Shown here: piece after piece, positions 42,902 through 50,353 of the stretch
Numbering within the stretch: the stretch's first letter is position 1
How the letters are laid out: every line of letters starts with the position of its first letter
Source of the DNA: Pseudopedobacter sp044361595
GTDB taxonomy: Bacteria > Bacteroidota > Bacteroidia > Sphingobacteriales > Sphingobacteriaceae
Reading direction: 5' to 3'
Assembly (NCBI GenBank): GCA_044361595.1
Contig: JBIKIN010000010.1
Location: 75,232-139,231, forward strand
DNA length: 64,000 bases
Notes under the pieces: generated by a model
The model's input: the letters and a program-made list of their open reading frames with translations, nothing else
Databases searched by the model: none
What the model was told of the DNA's origin: nothing
Translations under genes and position numbers: made by a program

Positions 42902-43837
42902 ATGCTAAGTAGAGTTGCAAATTCATTATACTGGATGTCTAGGTACATGGAAAGATGTGATGGCATTTTAAGATTACTAAGGGTAAATTACGAATACTCT
43001 CAAGATGGTTTTGAAGCATTTAGCTGGCGACCAGTTCTAGTGATTTTTTCAGATATGTTGCCACAAACCATAGAAGCTACAAAATACGAAGGGAGAAAGG
43101 TATTACAATTTATGGTAACAGATAAATTGAATCAAAATTCTGTTTTTAGTCTAGTAAACAAAGCGAGAGAAAATGCAAGATCCGTTCAAGACAATGTTAC
43201 CAAAGAAGTATGGCAATGTTTAAATGATTATTACCATGCCTCAAGAAATCAAAATTTAGGTATTAGATTGCAAAATAGCGACCCAGTTTCTGTTCTAGAT
43301 GATTTGGTACAACAAGGAATGTACTACTATGGCACTTGCGAAATTACCATGGCTAGAAGTGAGGGCTACTATTTTATGAATATTGGAAAATATTTAGAGC
43401 GAGCTATGCAATCGGTAGATATTTTGAATGTAAAGTTTAGTGAACTTAATTATTCATTAGAAGAAAGATCTGACCCCACTTATTGGAAATACCTTTTGCT
43501 CTCTATTTCTGGTTACGAAATATTTTTAAAAAGTTATCGCTCTGCATTAGATTCTAGAAACATTTTACATCAAATCGTTTGGAACGAACACTTTCCCCGC
43601 TCTATAGTTTATTCTGTTAAAAGATTAAAACAATCTTTTGAAACCTTAAAAACAGATAGATCGACAGAGGCTTATAAAGCTTTAAGCTATATGATAGGAA
43701 AATTAGAAAGCCATATTAGGTATACCGATTTGAAAGATATAGAAAAACAAGGTGTTAAAGAATATTTAAATCATATCAAATTAGAATTAATGGCGATAGG
43801 CAATGCTTTAAATCATTATTATTTCCAATTTAATTAA
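42902..43837 (+). CDS. Alpha-E domain protein (DUF403)
   Basis: A protein of 311 residues, mainly helical. It opens with MLSRVANSLYWMSRYMERCD, the alpha-E signature, and includes GYYFMNIGKYLERAMQSVDIL, in which conserved Arg and Glu may form a catalytic or binding site. The role is unknown; in known contexts it always accompanies the permuted ATP-grasp and a transglutaminase-like protein, as here. It lies 24 bp from the upstream gene. Confidence 0.88.
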   Translation: MLSRVANSLYWMSRYMERCDGILRLLRVNYEYSQDGFEAFSWRPVLVIFSDMLPQTIEATKYEGRKVLQFMVTDKLNQNSVFSLVNKARENARSVQDNVTKEVWQCLNDYYHASRNQNLGIRLQNSDPVSVLDDLVQQGMYYYGTCEITMARSEGYYFMNIGKYLERAMQSVDILNVKFSELNYSLEERSDPTYWKYLLLSISGYEIFLKSYRSALDSRNILHQIVWNEHFPRSIVYSVKRLKQSFETLKTDRSTEAYKALSYMIGKLESHIRYTDLKDIEKQGVKEYLNHIKLELMAIGNALNHYYFQFN

Positions 43838-43854
43838 TATTAATTAAAAAAAAC

Positions 43855-44802
43855 ATGTCAAAGTTTACGATTCATCATAGCACAATTTATACTTATCAAA
43901 CACCTGTTTATGATGGCGCTAACCAAATCATGCTCTTCCCTATTAAAGATGAACAGCAAGAAATAATAGAACATCAAATTAAGATTACTAATGATCCATT
44001 AGTAGATACTCATATAGACTATTATGGTAATGTAGTAGGTACATTTACAATTAAAGAATACCATAAAGAATTAAAAATAGACTCTATCATTGTGGTAGAA
44101 GTACAGAAGAAGAAATTACCCGAAACTTCTATTTTTATTGAAGAACAGTGGAATACCCTTAAACATTTGTCCTATCAACTACCTTATATCAATTTCTTAA
44201 AACAAGAAGCGTTTTCATCAGAAAAAGAAGTTTATGAAGCTATTAACCCCGAGCAAAAGAAAATTAACTCTCCGTATCAAGTGGCAACCAATTTAAACAC
44301 TTTTGTTTACGAGAATTTTAAATACATCAAGGGAATAACAAATATTTCTACCACTATTGAAGAAATTTGGAACCTAAGAGCGGGTGTTTGCCAAGATTTT
44401 GCACATATTTTACTGTTTATGCTTAGGCATATGGGAATTCCATCACGTTATGTAAGTGGTTATATTTGTGCTAAAAAAAGCAGTATGCGGGGTGAGGGCG
44501 CAACACACGCTTGGGTAGAAGCATATATACCAGATTACGGCTGGCTAGGATTAGATCCTACAAACAATTGCATTGTAGATGATTACCACGTAAGATTAGC
44601 CGTAGGCAGAAATTTTGAAGACTGTAGTCCGGTAAAAGGAACATATAAAGGAACAGCTAAGCATAGATTAGAAGTTAAAGTAAATGTTTCTTACGAGGAT
44701 GAGCCAAATCAGTTTAAAAAGGAAATAGAAACGGTATTAGAAGTTGATAACACCCCAATTAATTCTTATCGAAGATTTGTAGAAATGCAACAGCAGCAGT
44801 AA
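43855..44802 (+). CDS. Transglutaminase-like cysteine protease family protein
   Basis: A protein of 315 residues with an N-terminal beta domain (FTIHHSTIYTYQTPVYDGAN) typical for this subgroup. The catalytic triad is visible: Cys in RAGVCQDFAHILL, His in GATHAWVEAYIP and Asp in WLGLDPTNN. In this operon type it likely cleaves or cross-links the peptide made by the ATP-grasp partner (prediction from comparative genomics). It is the last gene of the unit, 17 bp after alpha-E. Confidence 0.9.
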   Translation: MSKFTIHHSTIYTYQTPVYDGANQIMLFPIKDEQQEIIEHQIKITNDPLVDTHIDYYGNVVGTFTIKEYHKELKIDSIIVVEVQKKKLPETSIFIEEQWNTLKHLSYQLPYINFLKQEAFSSEKEVYEAINPEQKKINSPYQVATNLNTFVYENFKYIKGITNISTTIEEIWNLRAGVCQDFAHILLFMLRHMGIPSRYVSGYICAKKSSMRGEGATHAWVEAYIPDYGWLGLDPTNNCIVDDYHVRLAVGRNFEDCSPVKGTYKGTAKHRLEVKVNVSYEDEPNQFKKEIETVLEVDNTPINSYRRFVEMQQQQ

Positions 44803-44845
44803 ATTATTACAACAAAAGCGTTTAAAAATTTTAAACTACAAATAG

Positions 44846-44875
44846 AAAAAGCCTCAACTTTCGTCGAGGCTTTTT
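44846..44875. terminator. Terminator hairpin next to the tRNA remnant
   Basis: On the minus strand GCCTCGAC-GAAA-GTTGAGGC forms a stem with a GNRA tetraloop, extended by A/T runs. It follows the 3' end of the tRNA remnant at 44875 without a gap and can also end the transglutaminase operon on the plus strand. Confidence 0.8.
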
Positions 44876-44937
44876 AGCAGGGAGCAGGATCGAAAGCAGT
44901 CCGCATACTGGCGGATATGATTCTTAAGCGCTAACCA
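44875..44937 (-). pseudogene. Decayed tRNA copy (D-loop to acceptor 3' end)
   Basis: On the minus strand it begins ATTGGTTAGCGC (D-loop) and ends TTTCGATCCTGCTCCCTGCTA, almost the T arm and acceptor of the tRNA-Met at 45233-45306 (TTCGATCCTGCTCCCCGCTA). The anticodon arm has been replaced by a small TCCGC/GCGGA palindrome (44900-44915). No 5' acceptor half is left: upstream is the GIY-YIG coding sequence, whose TAG stop is part of GGTTAG. Confidence 0.7.
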
Positions 44938-45164
44938 ATATCTTTAATCAAAGCCCACATAAATTCTCTGCCTTTCCCAGATTTTAATTGCTTCGCTCGT
45001 TGTATAGCTTCAAGTTTGGTTTCAAAAATCTCCGTATAAACAACATCCCACGGTATATATTTCAATGTATATCCTTTTTTAGCTAGTACATTATGAGATA
45101 ACATTCTCTGCTCAAGATTTGAGGTGAAACCTATGTAAATTTTATTAAATATTTTTGAATACAA
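44931..45164 (-). CDS. GIY-YIG nuclease domain protein, start damaged
   Basis: 77 residues from a TTG at 45164. NKIYIGFTSNLEQRMLSHN holds the YIG half and the conserved Arg; the C-terminal half FETKLEAIQRAKQLKSGKGREF is typical for the small UPF0213/GIY-YIG group. The first motif (VYTVYILYS) is encoded in frame just upstream (45165-45185), but the only good ATG, at 45189, is out of frame by about one 4-nt insertion. The gene is therefore either decaying or uses a weak start. Its stop codon lies inside a tRNA remnant. Confidence 0.65.
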   Translation of the reverse strand: MYSKIFNKIYIGFTSNLEQRMLSHNVLAKKGYTLKYIPWDVVYTEIFETKLEAIQRAKQLKSGKGREFMWALIKDIG

Positions 45165-45202
45165 AATATAGACGGTATATACAATCCATTAATTAGGTCT
45201 AT

Positions 45203-45231
45203 AAAAAAAGCCCCGAAATAATCGGGGCTTT
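45203..45231 (-). terminator. tRNA-Met terminator
   Basis: On the minus strand AAAGCCCCGA pairs with TCGGGGCTTT around a 5-nt loop, followed by a T-run. It begins 1-2 nt after the tRNA 3' end. Confidence 0.88.
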
Positions 45232-45232
45232 G

Positions 45233-45306
45233 TAGCGGGGAGCAGGATCGAACTGCCGACCTCAGGGTTATGAATCCTGCGCTCTAACCATCTGAGCTAC
45301 CCCGCC
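45233..45306 (-). tRNA. tRNA-Met (CAT), elongator type
   Basis: The minus strand gives a full cloverleaf of 74 nt: acceptor GGCGGGG with CCCCGCT (first pair G-U), D stem GCTC/GAGC, anticodon loop TTCATAA with anticodon CAT, variable AGGTC and T arm GGCAG-TTCGATC-CTGCT. CCA is not encoded. The A11-type features of initiator tRNA and a mismatched first pair C1-A72 are not seen, so the elongator is favoured; TilS-modified tRNA-Ile(CAT) cannot be ruled out by sequence reading alone. Confidence 0.88.
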
Positions 45307-45459
45307 GAAGGGTTATTTATAATTTTCAAATTCTTTAAGAAAACCACCATAACGGTTTAAAATTCGAGTTGCAAATATAGACGAATATTCTTTCCTTTAA
45401 AAAAAGAATGTAAAAAAAAATATTTTACCTATTTTACACCCAAAGTAATTAAGTGGCTC

Positions 45460-45843
45460 ATGAGCGAAAAAGTAAAATTTGTATTAGAATACGAAATAAG
45501 ATCATCTTCAAAAATCCTATATAGCTTTATTAGCGAGCCAAATGGCTTATCTGAGTGGTTTGCCGATGATGTTAGAATTAGAGACCATGTTTACACTTTT
45601 GTTTGGGATGATGGCGAAGAACAAAAAGCAAAGTTATTATCCTTTAAGGAAAATAAAATGGTAAAATTTCATTGGATAGACGATGAACCATATACTTTTT
45701 TCGAATTAGAAATCGTTAAAGACGAATTAACAAACGATGTTGCGTTAGTAATTACTGACTTTGCTTTACCTGAAAACTTAAAAGACAGACAGCAAATTTG
45801 GGATATTCAGATAGAATCACTTTTAAACGTAATTGGCGCATAA
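45460..45843 (+). CDS. START-like (SRPBCC) domain protein
   Basis: A protein of 127 residues, cytosolic. The order of segments fits an AHSA1/START-like helix-grip fold: VLEYEIRSSSKILYSFISEPNGLSEWFADDV, then FVWDDGEEQKAKLLSF and VKFHWIDDEPYTFFELEI, with a C-terminal helix. These proteins bind hydrophobic ligands or chaperone clients; the ligand is unknown. It lies 19 bp upstream of the LptF/G permease gene. Confidence 0.82.
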   Translation: MSEKVKFVLEYEIRSSSKILYSFISEPNGLSEWFADDVRIRDHVYTFVWDDGEEQKAKLLSFKENKMVKFHWIDDEPYTFFELEIVKDELTNDVALVITDFALPENLKDRQQIWDIQIESLLNVIGA

Positions 45844-45850
45844 AATTTGT

Positions 45851-45858
45851 TAATTTTG
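45851..45858 (+). promoter_or_regulatory. Promoter -7 box of the LptF/G gene, leaderless candidate
   Basis: TAATTTTG ends 4 nt before the GTG start at 45863, so a transcript from this site would begin at the start codon. The -33 box is not convincing, and read-through from the gene 8 bp upstream is equally likely. Confidence 0.35.
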
Positions 45859-45862
45859 CCGC

Positions 45863-47299
45863 GTGAAAAAAATCCACCTTTTAGTTTTAAAAGCATTCAT
45901 AAGACCATTTATAGTCACTTTTTTTATTGTGATGTTTTTGCTCTTGATGCTTTTTCTATTTAAATACATAGACGACTTAATAGGTAAAGGTTTTGAATGG
46001 TATGTAATTTTAAAACTTTTAGGTTACGCGGCTGCTACTAATGTGGCCATGGCTTTACCACTATCTATATTATTATCATCTATCATGACCTTCGGAAACC
46101 TAGGTGAAAACTATGAGTTAGTTGCTATAAAATCTGCTGGTATATCTTTACAAAGAGCCATGGCACCATTAATTATACTCATTACTTTTTTAGGAATTGG
46201 TGCCTTTTATTTTTCAGATTATATGTTGCCTGTTGCCAATTTAAAAATGGGTGCCCTTTTATACGATGTTAGGGAACAAAAAGCTGCATTTTTAATAGAA
46301 GAAGGCGTTTTTAATAATAGTATACCAGGATATTCTATAAGAGTAGAAAAGAAAGAAAATGATGGTTCTTTATGGAAAAACGTTGTCATATACGATCAAT
46401 CTAACGGCACAGGTAATACAAACGTATTAATGGCCAAAGAGGGAGAAATTTCTAAAACAGAGGACGATAAATTTTTAGTTTTAAGACTTAGAGACGGTGT
46501 GCGTTACGAAGAAAAGCAAGGTAAAACCGGGTATAATCCAAGGCAAGAATTAATAAGATTAAGATTTAAAGAAACGGAACAAAAATTAAATTTAGAGAGT
46601 TTTAAATTTAAAAGAGAAGACGAAAACCTATTTAGAAGCAATTACGCCATGCTTAATAGTAAGCAACTTATCGCCTCAAGAGATTCTGTAATCCACATAA
46701 AAGACAGTATAAATAGAACAACTTTAAATTCCATAAAACCATATTTTAAAATGTTCTATGCAACGCAAAATTATCGGTCGCAAAAACCCATCAAAAATTT
46801 AAACTTTAAAAAAGATGGTATTTACGCAGGGATTGATTCTGCAAGTATAGAAATTACGCTTTCGAGTGCTAGAGAAAATGCTAGGGTAATTTATGAAAGT
46901 ATTGACAGAACAGCCACTCAATCAAATGATTTGATTTCAGTAATTACTAGATACATGGTAGAATACAATAAGAAATTTACACTTGCGGTATCCTGCTTAG
47001 TCTTGTTTTTTATTGGGGCTCCATTAGGTGCAATTATTAGAAAAGGCGGGTTAGGCTTACCCGTTGTTGTTTCTGTTGCGTTTTTTTTAATTTATCATAT
47101 TATTAGCACCGTAGGAGAAAAATCTGCCAAAGAAGGTAATATTTCTCCTTTCTTAGGTATGTGGATAGCTATAATTGTTCTAACGCCTTTGGGCTTATTT
47201 TTAACTTATAAAGCTACAATAGACTCGGCATTGTTTGATGTTGATGTTTACAAAAACTTTTTTAAGAAATTTTTAAAGAAAAAACCGCTGAATGCTTAA
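45863..47299 (+). CDS. LptF/LptG-family LPS export permease
   Basis: A protein of 478 residues with the YjgP/YjgQ architecture: about three N-terminal helices (KAFIRPFIVTFFIVMFLLLM; NVAMALPLSILLSSIMTFG), a long periplasmic beta region, and three C-terminal helices (IGAPLGAIIRKGGLGLPVV). It forms the membrane part of the LptB2FG transporter that extracts LPS. The start is GTG at 45863. It overlaps the glycosyltransferase gene by 8 bp. Confidence 0.92.
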   Translation: MKKIHLLVLKAFIRPFIVTFFIVMFLLLMLFLFKYIDDLIGKGFEWYVILKLLGYAAATNVAMALPLSILLSSIMTFGNLGENYELVAIKSAGISLQRAMAPLIILITFLGIGAFYFSDYMLPVANLKMGALLYDVREQKAAFLIEEGVFNNSIPGYSIRVEKKENDGSLWKNVVIYDQSNGTGNTNVLMAKEGEISKTEDDKFLVLRLRDGVRYEEKQGKTGYNPRQELIRLRFKETEQKLNLESFKFKREDENLFRSNYAMLNSKQLIASRDSVIHIKDSINRTTLNSIKPYFKMFYATQNYRSQKPIKNLNFKKDGIYAGIDSASIEITLSSARENARVIYESIDRTATQSNDLISVITRYMVEYNKKFTLAVSCLVLFFIGAPLGAIIRKGGLGLPVVVSVAFFLIYHIISTVGEKSAKEGNISPFLGMWIAIIVLTPLGLFLTYKATIDSALFDVDVYKNFFKKFLKKKPLNA

Positions 47300-48449
47300 T
47301 ATACTTTTCTGGTTTTTTATCATTCTGATAAGCTATACCTATTTATTTTATCCAGTTATTTTAAAGCTTTTAGCTAAAAATAAAACATGGAAATATTCAA
47401 ACAGCAACTTAATACCAGATGTTTCTATCCTAATACCTATTCATAATGAAGAGCATGTTATTCAATCTAAGATAGAATCTATTTTATCCAACGGGTATCC
47501 ATTAGAAAAAATAGAAATCATCGTTTTTTCAGATGCATCTACAGACCAAAGTAAAGAGATTGTTCAATATTTAGCGCTTCAATACCCATTTATAAAGTTT
47601 CATGAGCACCTCACCAGAATGGGAAAGTCTTTTGTGGTCAATCAAATGGTGAAATTGGCTAAGTATGATATTATACTACTTTCAGACGCTAATGTTATCC
47701 TTACAAAAGATGCCATTAAAAATAATGTTAGAAATTATACTTACCCTAAAGTGGCTTCGGTAGCTAGTTTAATTAAAAATACGTTTAATAGTGATCAGAA
47801 CAACACAGGTTACCAAGAAAAAGAATACGTAAACTACGAAAACCAGATTAAATATTTAGAAGGCTTAATTTGGGGGTGTACAATTTCACCTTTTGGTGCA
47901 TGCTTCTCGTTTAAAAAAGAATTTTTTGAACCAATACCCCACAATTTTTTGGTTGACGATTTCTTTATAACAAGTAATATCTTAAAACAAAAACAAGAAT
48001 GTATTTTAGACTTAGATTCGGTTTGTATTGAAGAATTAAGTGGTTCAATTACTGTAGAAAGTAAAAGAAGAAGGCGTATCTCGGCAGGTAATTTTCAAAA
48101 TTTATCTCATTATTTTAAGGTATTGAAACCATTTAAACCACAAGGATTTTGTTTTTGGTCGCATAAAGGCTTAAGATGGCTAACCCCATTTTTTTTAATT
48201 ATTATATTCATTATCAACTTAATTATTTTAAAAACATGTTGGTTGTACCAAATTTTATTTGTTTTTCAGCTCATATTTTATTGCATCCCATTGACCGGTA
48301 TTGGTTTTAAACAAAACAATTGGCTTAATAAATTACTTAGATTTGCAAACTATTTCATAGTAATGAACATTTCTCTATTGGCAGGGTTTTATGATTACTG
48401 TAAAGGGATAAAGGTTGGGTATTGGGATATTACAAAAAGACATACATAA
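47292..48449 (+). CDS. Membrane-bound family 2 glycosyltransferase
   Basis: A protein of 385 residues. An N-terminal membrane helix (about 3-24) is followed by a GT-A domain: VSILIPIHNEEHVI, IIVFSDASTDQS (nucleotide Asp), IILLSDANVIL (metal site), LVDDFFITSNI (catalytic-base region) and SKRRRRISAGNFQNL. Helices follow at the C-terminus. It resembles processive or single-addition transferases of cell-envelope glycans; donor and acceptor are unknown. It overlaps lptF/G by 8 bp, which supports an envelope role. Confidence 0.87.
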   Translation: MLNILFWFFIILISYTYLFYPVILKLLAKNKTWKYSNSNLIPDVSILIPIHNEEHVIQSKIESILSNGYPLEKIEIIVFSDASTDQSKEIVQYLALQYPFIKFHEHLTRMGKSFVVNQMVKLAKYDIILLSDANVILTKDAIKNNVRNYTYPKVASVASLIKNTFNSDQNNTGYQEKEYVNYENQIKYLEGLIWGCTISPFGACFSFKKEFFEPIPHNFLVDDFFITSNILKQKQECILDLDSVCIEELSGSITVESKRRRRISAGNFQNLSHYFKVLKPFKPQGFCFWSHKGLRWLTPFFLIIIFIINLIILKTCWLYQILFVFQLIFYCIPLTGIGFKQNNWLNKLLRFANYFIVMNISLLAGFYDYCKGIKVGYWDITKRHT

Positions 48450-48450
48450 C

Positions 48451-49659
48451 ATGTTAAATAAAGTAGAAGAAGCAATAGAAGATATAAAAGCGGGTAAGAT
48501 TATAATTGTAGTTGATGATGAGGACCGCGAAAACGAAGGTGATTTTTTAGCCGCCGCAAGCCATGCAACACCAGAGGTAATTAATTTTATGGCCACACAT
48601 GGCCGAGGTTTAATTTGCGCACCTTTAACCGTACAACGTTGTAAAGAGTTAGCATTAAATTTAATGGTTGGAGAAAATACAGCCACTTTTGAAACTAACT
48701 TCACCGTATCTGTAGATTTAAACGGGAATGGATGCACTACAGGTATTTCCGCCTCAGACCGCTCAAAAACAATACTAGCTTTAATCAATCCTGAAACTAA
48801 ACCCGAAGATTTAGGTAGGCCAGGACATATATTTCCTTTAATTGCAAAAAACGGTGGCGTTTTAAGAAGAGCGGGACATACAGAAGCTGCAGTAGATTTA
48901 GCTGTTCTTGCAGGTCTAGAACCAGCAGGCGTGATTTGCGAAATCATGAACGAAGATGGCGAAATGGCTCGTTTACCAGAACTTTTAGTCTTAGCCAAGC
49001 AGCTAAACATGAAGATTATTTCAATCAAAGATTTAATTGCATATCGTCTTAAAACAGAGTCTTTAATTCACAGAGAAGTTTCTGTAAAATTGCCTACCGA
49101 GTGGGGAGATTTTGAAATGGTTGCCTTTACGCAAATAAACACCAAAGAAAATCATATCGCATTAATTAAAGGTAGCTGGGAACTAGATGAACCTATTTTA
49201 GTTAGAGTACATAGTTCTTGTATTACGGGTGATATATTTGGCTCATGCCGTTGCGATTGTGGTCCACAGCTACATAAATCTATGGAGATGATAGAACGCG
49301 AAGGTAAAGGATTGATTATTTATATGAACCAAGAAGGCAGAGGAATTGGTTTAGTTAATAAGCTAAAAGCCTACAATCTTCAAGAAAATGGAATGGATAC
49401 TGTGGACGCTAATTTAGCTTTAGGTTTTGATATGGACGAGAGAGATTATGGTGTGGGAGCGCAAATCTTAAGAAGCTTAGGTGTTACTAAAATGCGTTTG
49501 ATGACAAATAATCCTACCAAAAGAGCTGGTTTAATTGGTTATGGTTTAGAAGTAGTTGAAAACGTTCCTATAGAAATAGCATCTAACAAACATAACGAAC
49601 TTTACCTTCAAACTAAAAGAGACCGTATGGGTCATGATATTTTAAAAACAGTAAAATAA
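48451..49659 (+). CDS. ribBA: Bifunctional 3,4-DHBP synthase / GTP cyclohydrolase II
   Basis: A protein of 402 residues. The RibB half has VVDDEDRENEGDFLAAA and HGRGLICAPL with TGISASDRSKTI; the RibA half has the zinc cysteines in SSCITGDIFGSCRCDCGPQL and QEGRGIGLVNKLKAY. The two domains start riboflavin synthesis, from ribulose 5-phosphate and from GTP. I start at the ATG at 48451, 1 nt after the glycosyltransferase stop; the frame is open to 48415 inside that gene. Confidence 0.95.
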   Translation: MLNKVEEAIEDIKAGKIIIVVDDEDRENEGDFLAAASHATPEVINFMATHGRGLICAPLTVQRCKELALNLMVGENTATFETNFTVSVDLNGNGCTTGISASDRSKTILALINPETKPEDLGRPGHIFPLIAKNGGVLRRAGHTEAAVDLAVLAGLEPAGVICEIMNEDGEMARLPELLVLAKQLNMKIISIKDLIAYRLKTESLIHREVSVKLPTEWGDFEMVAFTQINTKENHIALIKGSWELDEPILVRVHSSCITGDIFGSCRCDCGPQLHKSMEMIEREGKGLIIYMNQEGRGIGLVNKLKAYNLQENGMDTVDANLALGFDMDERDYGVGAQILRSLGVTKMRLMTNNPTKRAGLIGYGLEVVENVPIEIASNKHNELYLQTKRDRMGHDILKTVK

Positions 49660-50006
49660 CGTTACAAATCTTACAATTTGCTTTAATATTTGCAGATTTA
49701 TCAAAAAAGTAGGTCATTACAAATTCATTTCGGAATCTCATCACAAAAGTTTTTCTAATGCTGATTAACCTACATTTGGGATGTTGAAACAATTTTAAGA
49801 TAACTTATTCTTCGTTTTGAGAAATCCTAAATTTTTTATGTTTCCCTGTTCTAAAAAGTTTGAATAAGAGTACAGCCCCCAAAAAAAGAGCACCAAGCCT
49901 TTCGCATTCTTTGCGTAAAACCCTTAAATCGATATTCTATAATTTTAACCAAACAAAAAAAGCTACCCTAAAAGAGTAGCTTATTTTTAATAATTTCTAT
50001 TTAATC
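49660..50006. other. Intergenic region between convergent ribBA and secG
   Basis: About 350 bp, AT-rich, no open frame with coding character. Apart from the secG terminator at its right end I see no conserved motif. No clear terminator for ribBA could be found. Confidence 0.5.
49954..49982 (-). terminator. secG operon terminator
   Basis: On the minus strand AAGCTAC pairs with GTAGCTT around a 9-nt loop, followed by a run of seven T residues, about 25 bp after the secG stop. Confidence 0.8.
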
Positions 50007-50345
50007 TTATTTTCCTGTACTATCTGTTTTTGCTGGTTGTTGGAAAGACGGAATTGCAGATGGTGTTGCAGTTTTATCTATTTGCTCTTGAATTTTAGAA
50101 TCTGTTTTTACAGCTGCCCCAGTCTTTGGTCCACTTACATTTACTAAAATAGCAATTACCATAATTGCTATAGCCATTCCCCAAGTACTTTTCTCTAAAA
50201 TATCACCTGTACGTTGCACACCTACTATGTTATTAGAAGAAGAAAACCCCGATGCTAATCCGCCACCTTTAGGGTTTTGTATTAAAATAACTAACACTAA
50301 AAATATACAAACAACTATTCCTAAAATCACTAATGCTATAATCAT
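50007..50345 (-). CDS. secG: Preprotein translocase subunit SecG
   Basis: A protein of 112 residues with two membrane helices (about 2-21 and 55-72). The cytosolic loop between them holds the SecG signature IQNPKGGGLASGFSSSNN. The C-terminal extension (KIQEQIDKTATPS...) is soluble and variable. It assists SecYE in protein export. It is the last gene of the miaB-secG operon, 8 bp after the repeat-rich gene. Confidence 0.93.
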   Translation of the reverse strand: MIIALVILGIVVCIFLVLVILIQNPKGGGLASGFSSSNNIVGVQRTGDILEKSTWGMAIAIMVIAILVNVSGPKTGAAVKTDSKIQEQIDKTATPSAIPSFQQPAKTDSTGK

Positions 50346-50353
50346 CTTTTTAT

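Noticed and set aside
44931..45164. Complete integrative element bounded by tRNA duplications
   Set aside because: No integrase or other cargo is present between the two tRNA sequences; the interval is only about 300 bp, so the attachment-site reading stays a hypothesis.
48375..49028. Long minus-strand open frame opposite ribBA
   Set aside because: Antisense shadow of the conserved RibB domain, without promoter or similarity.
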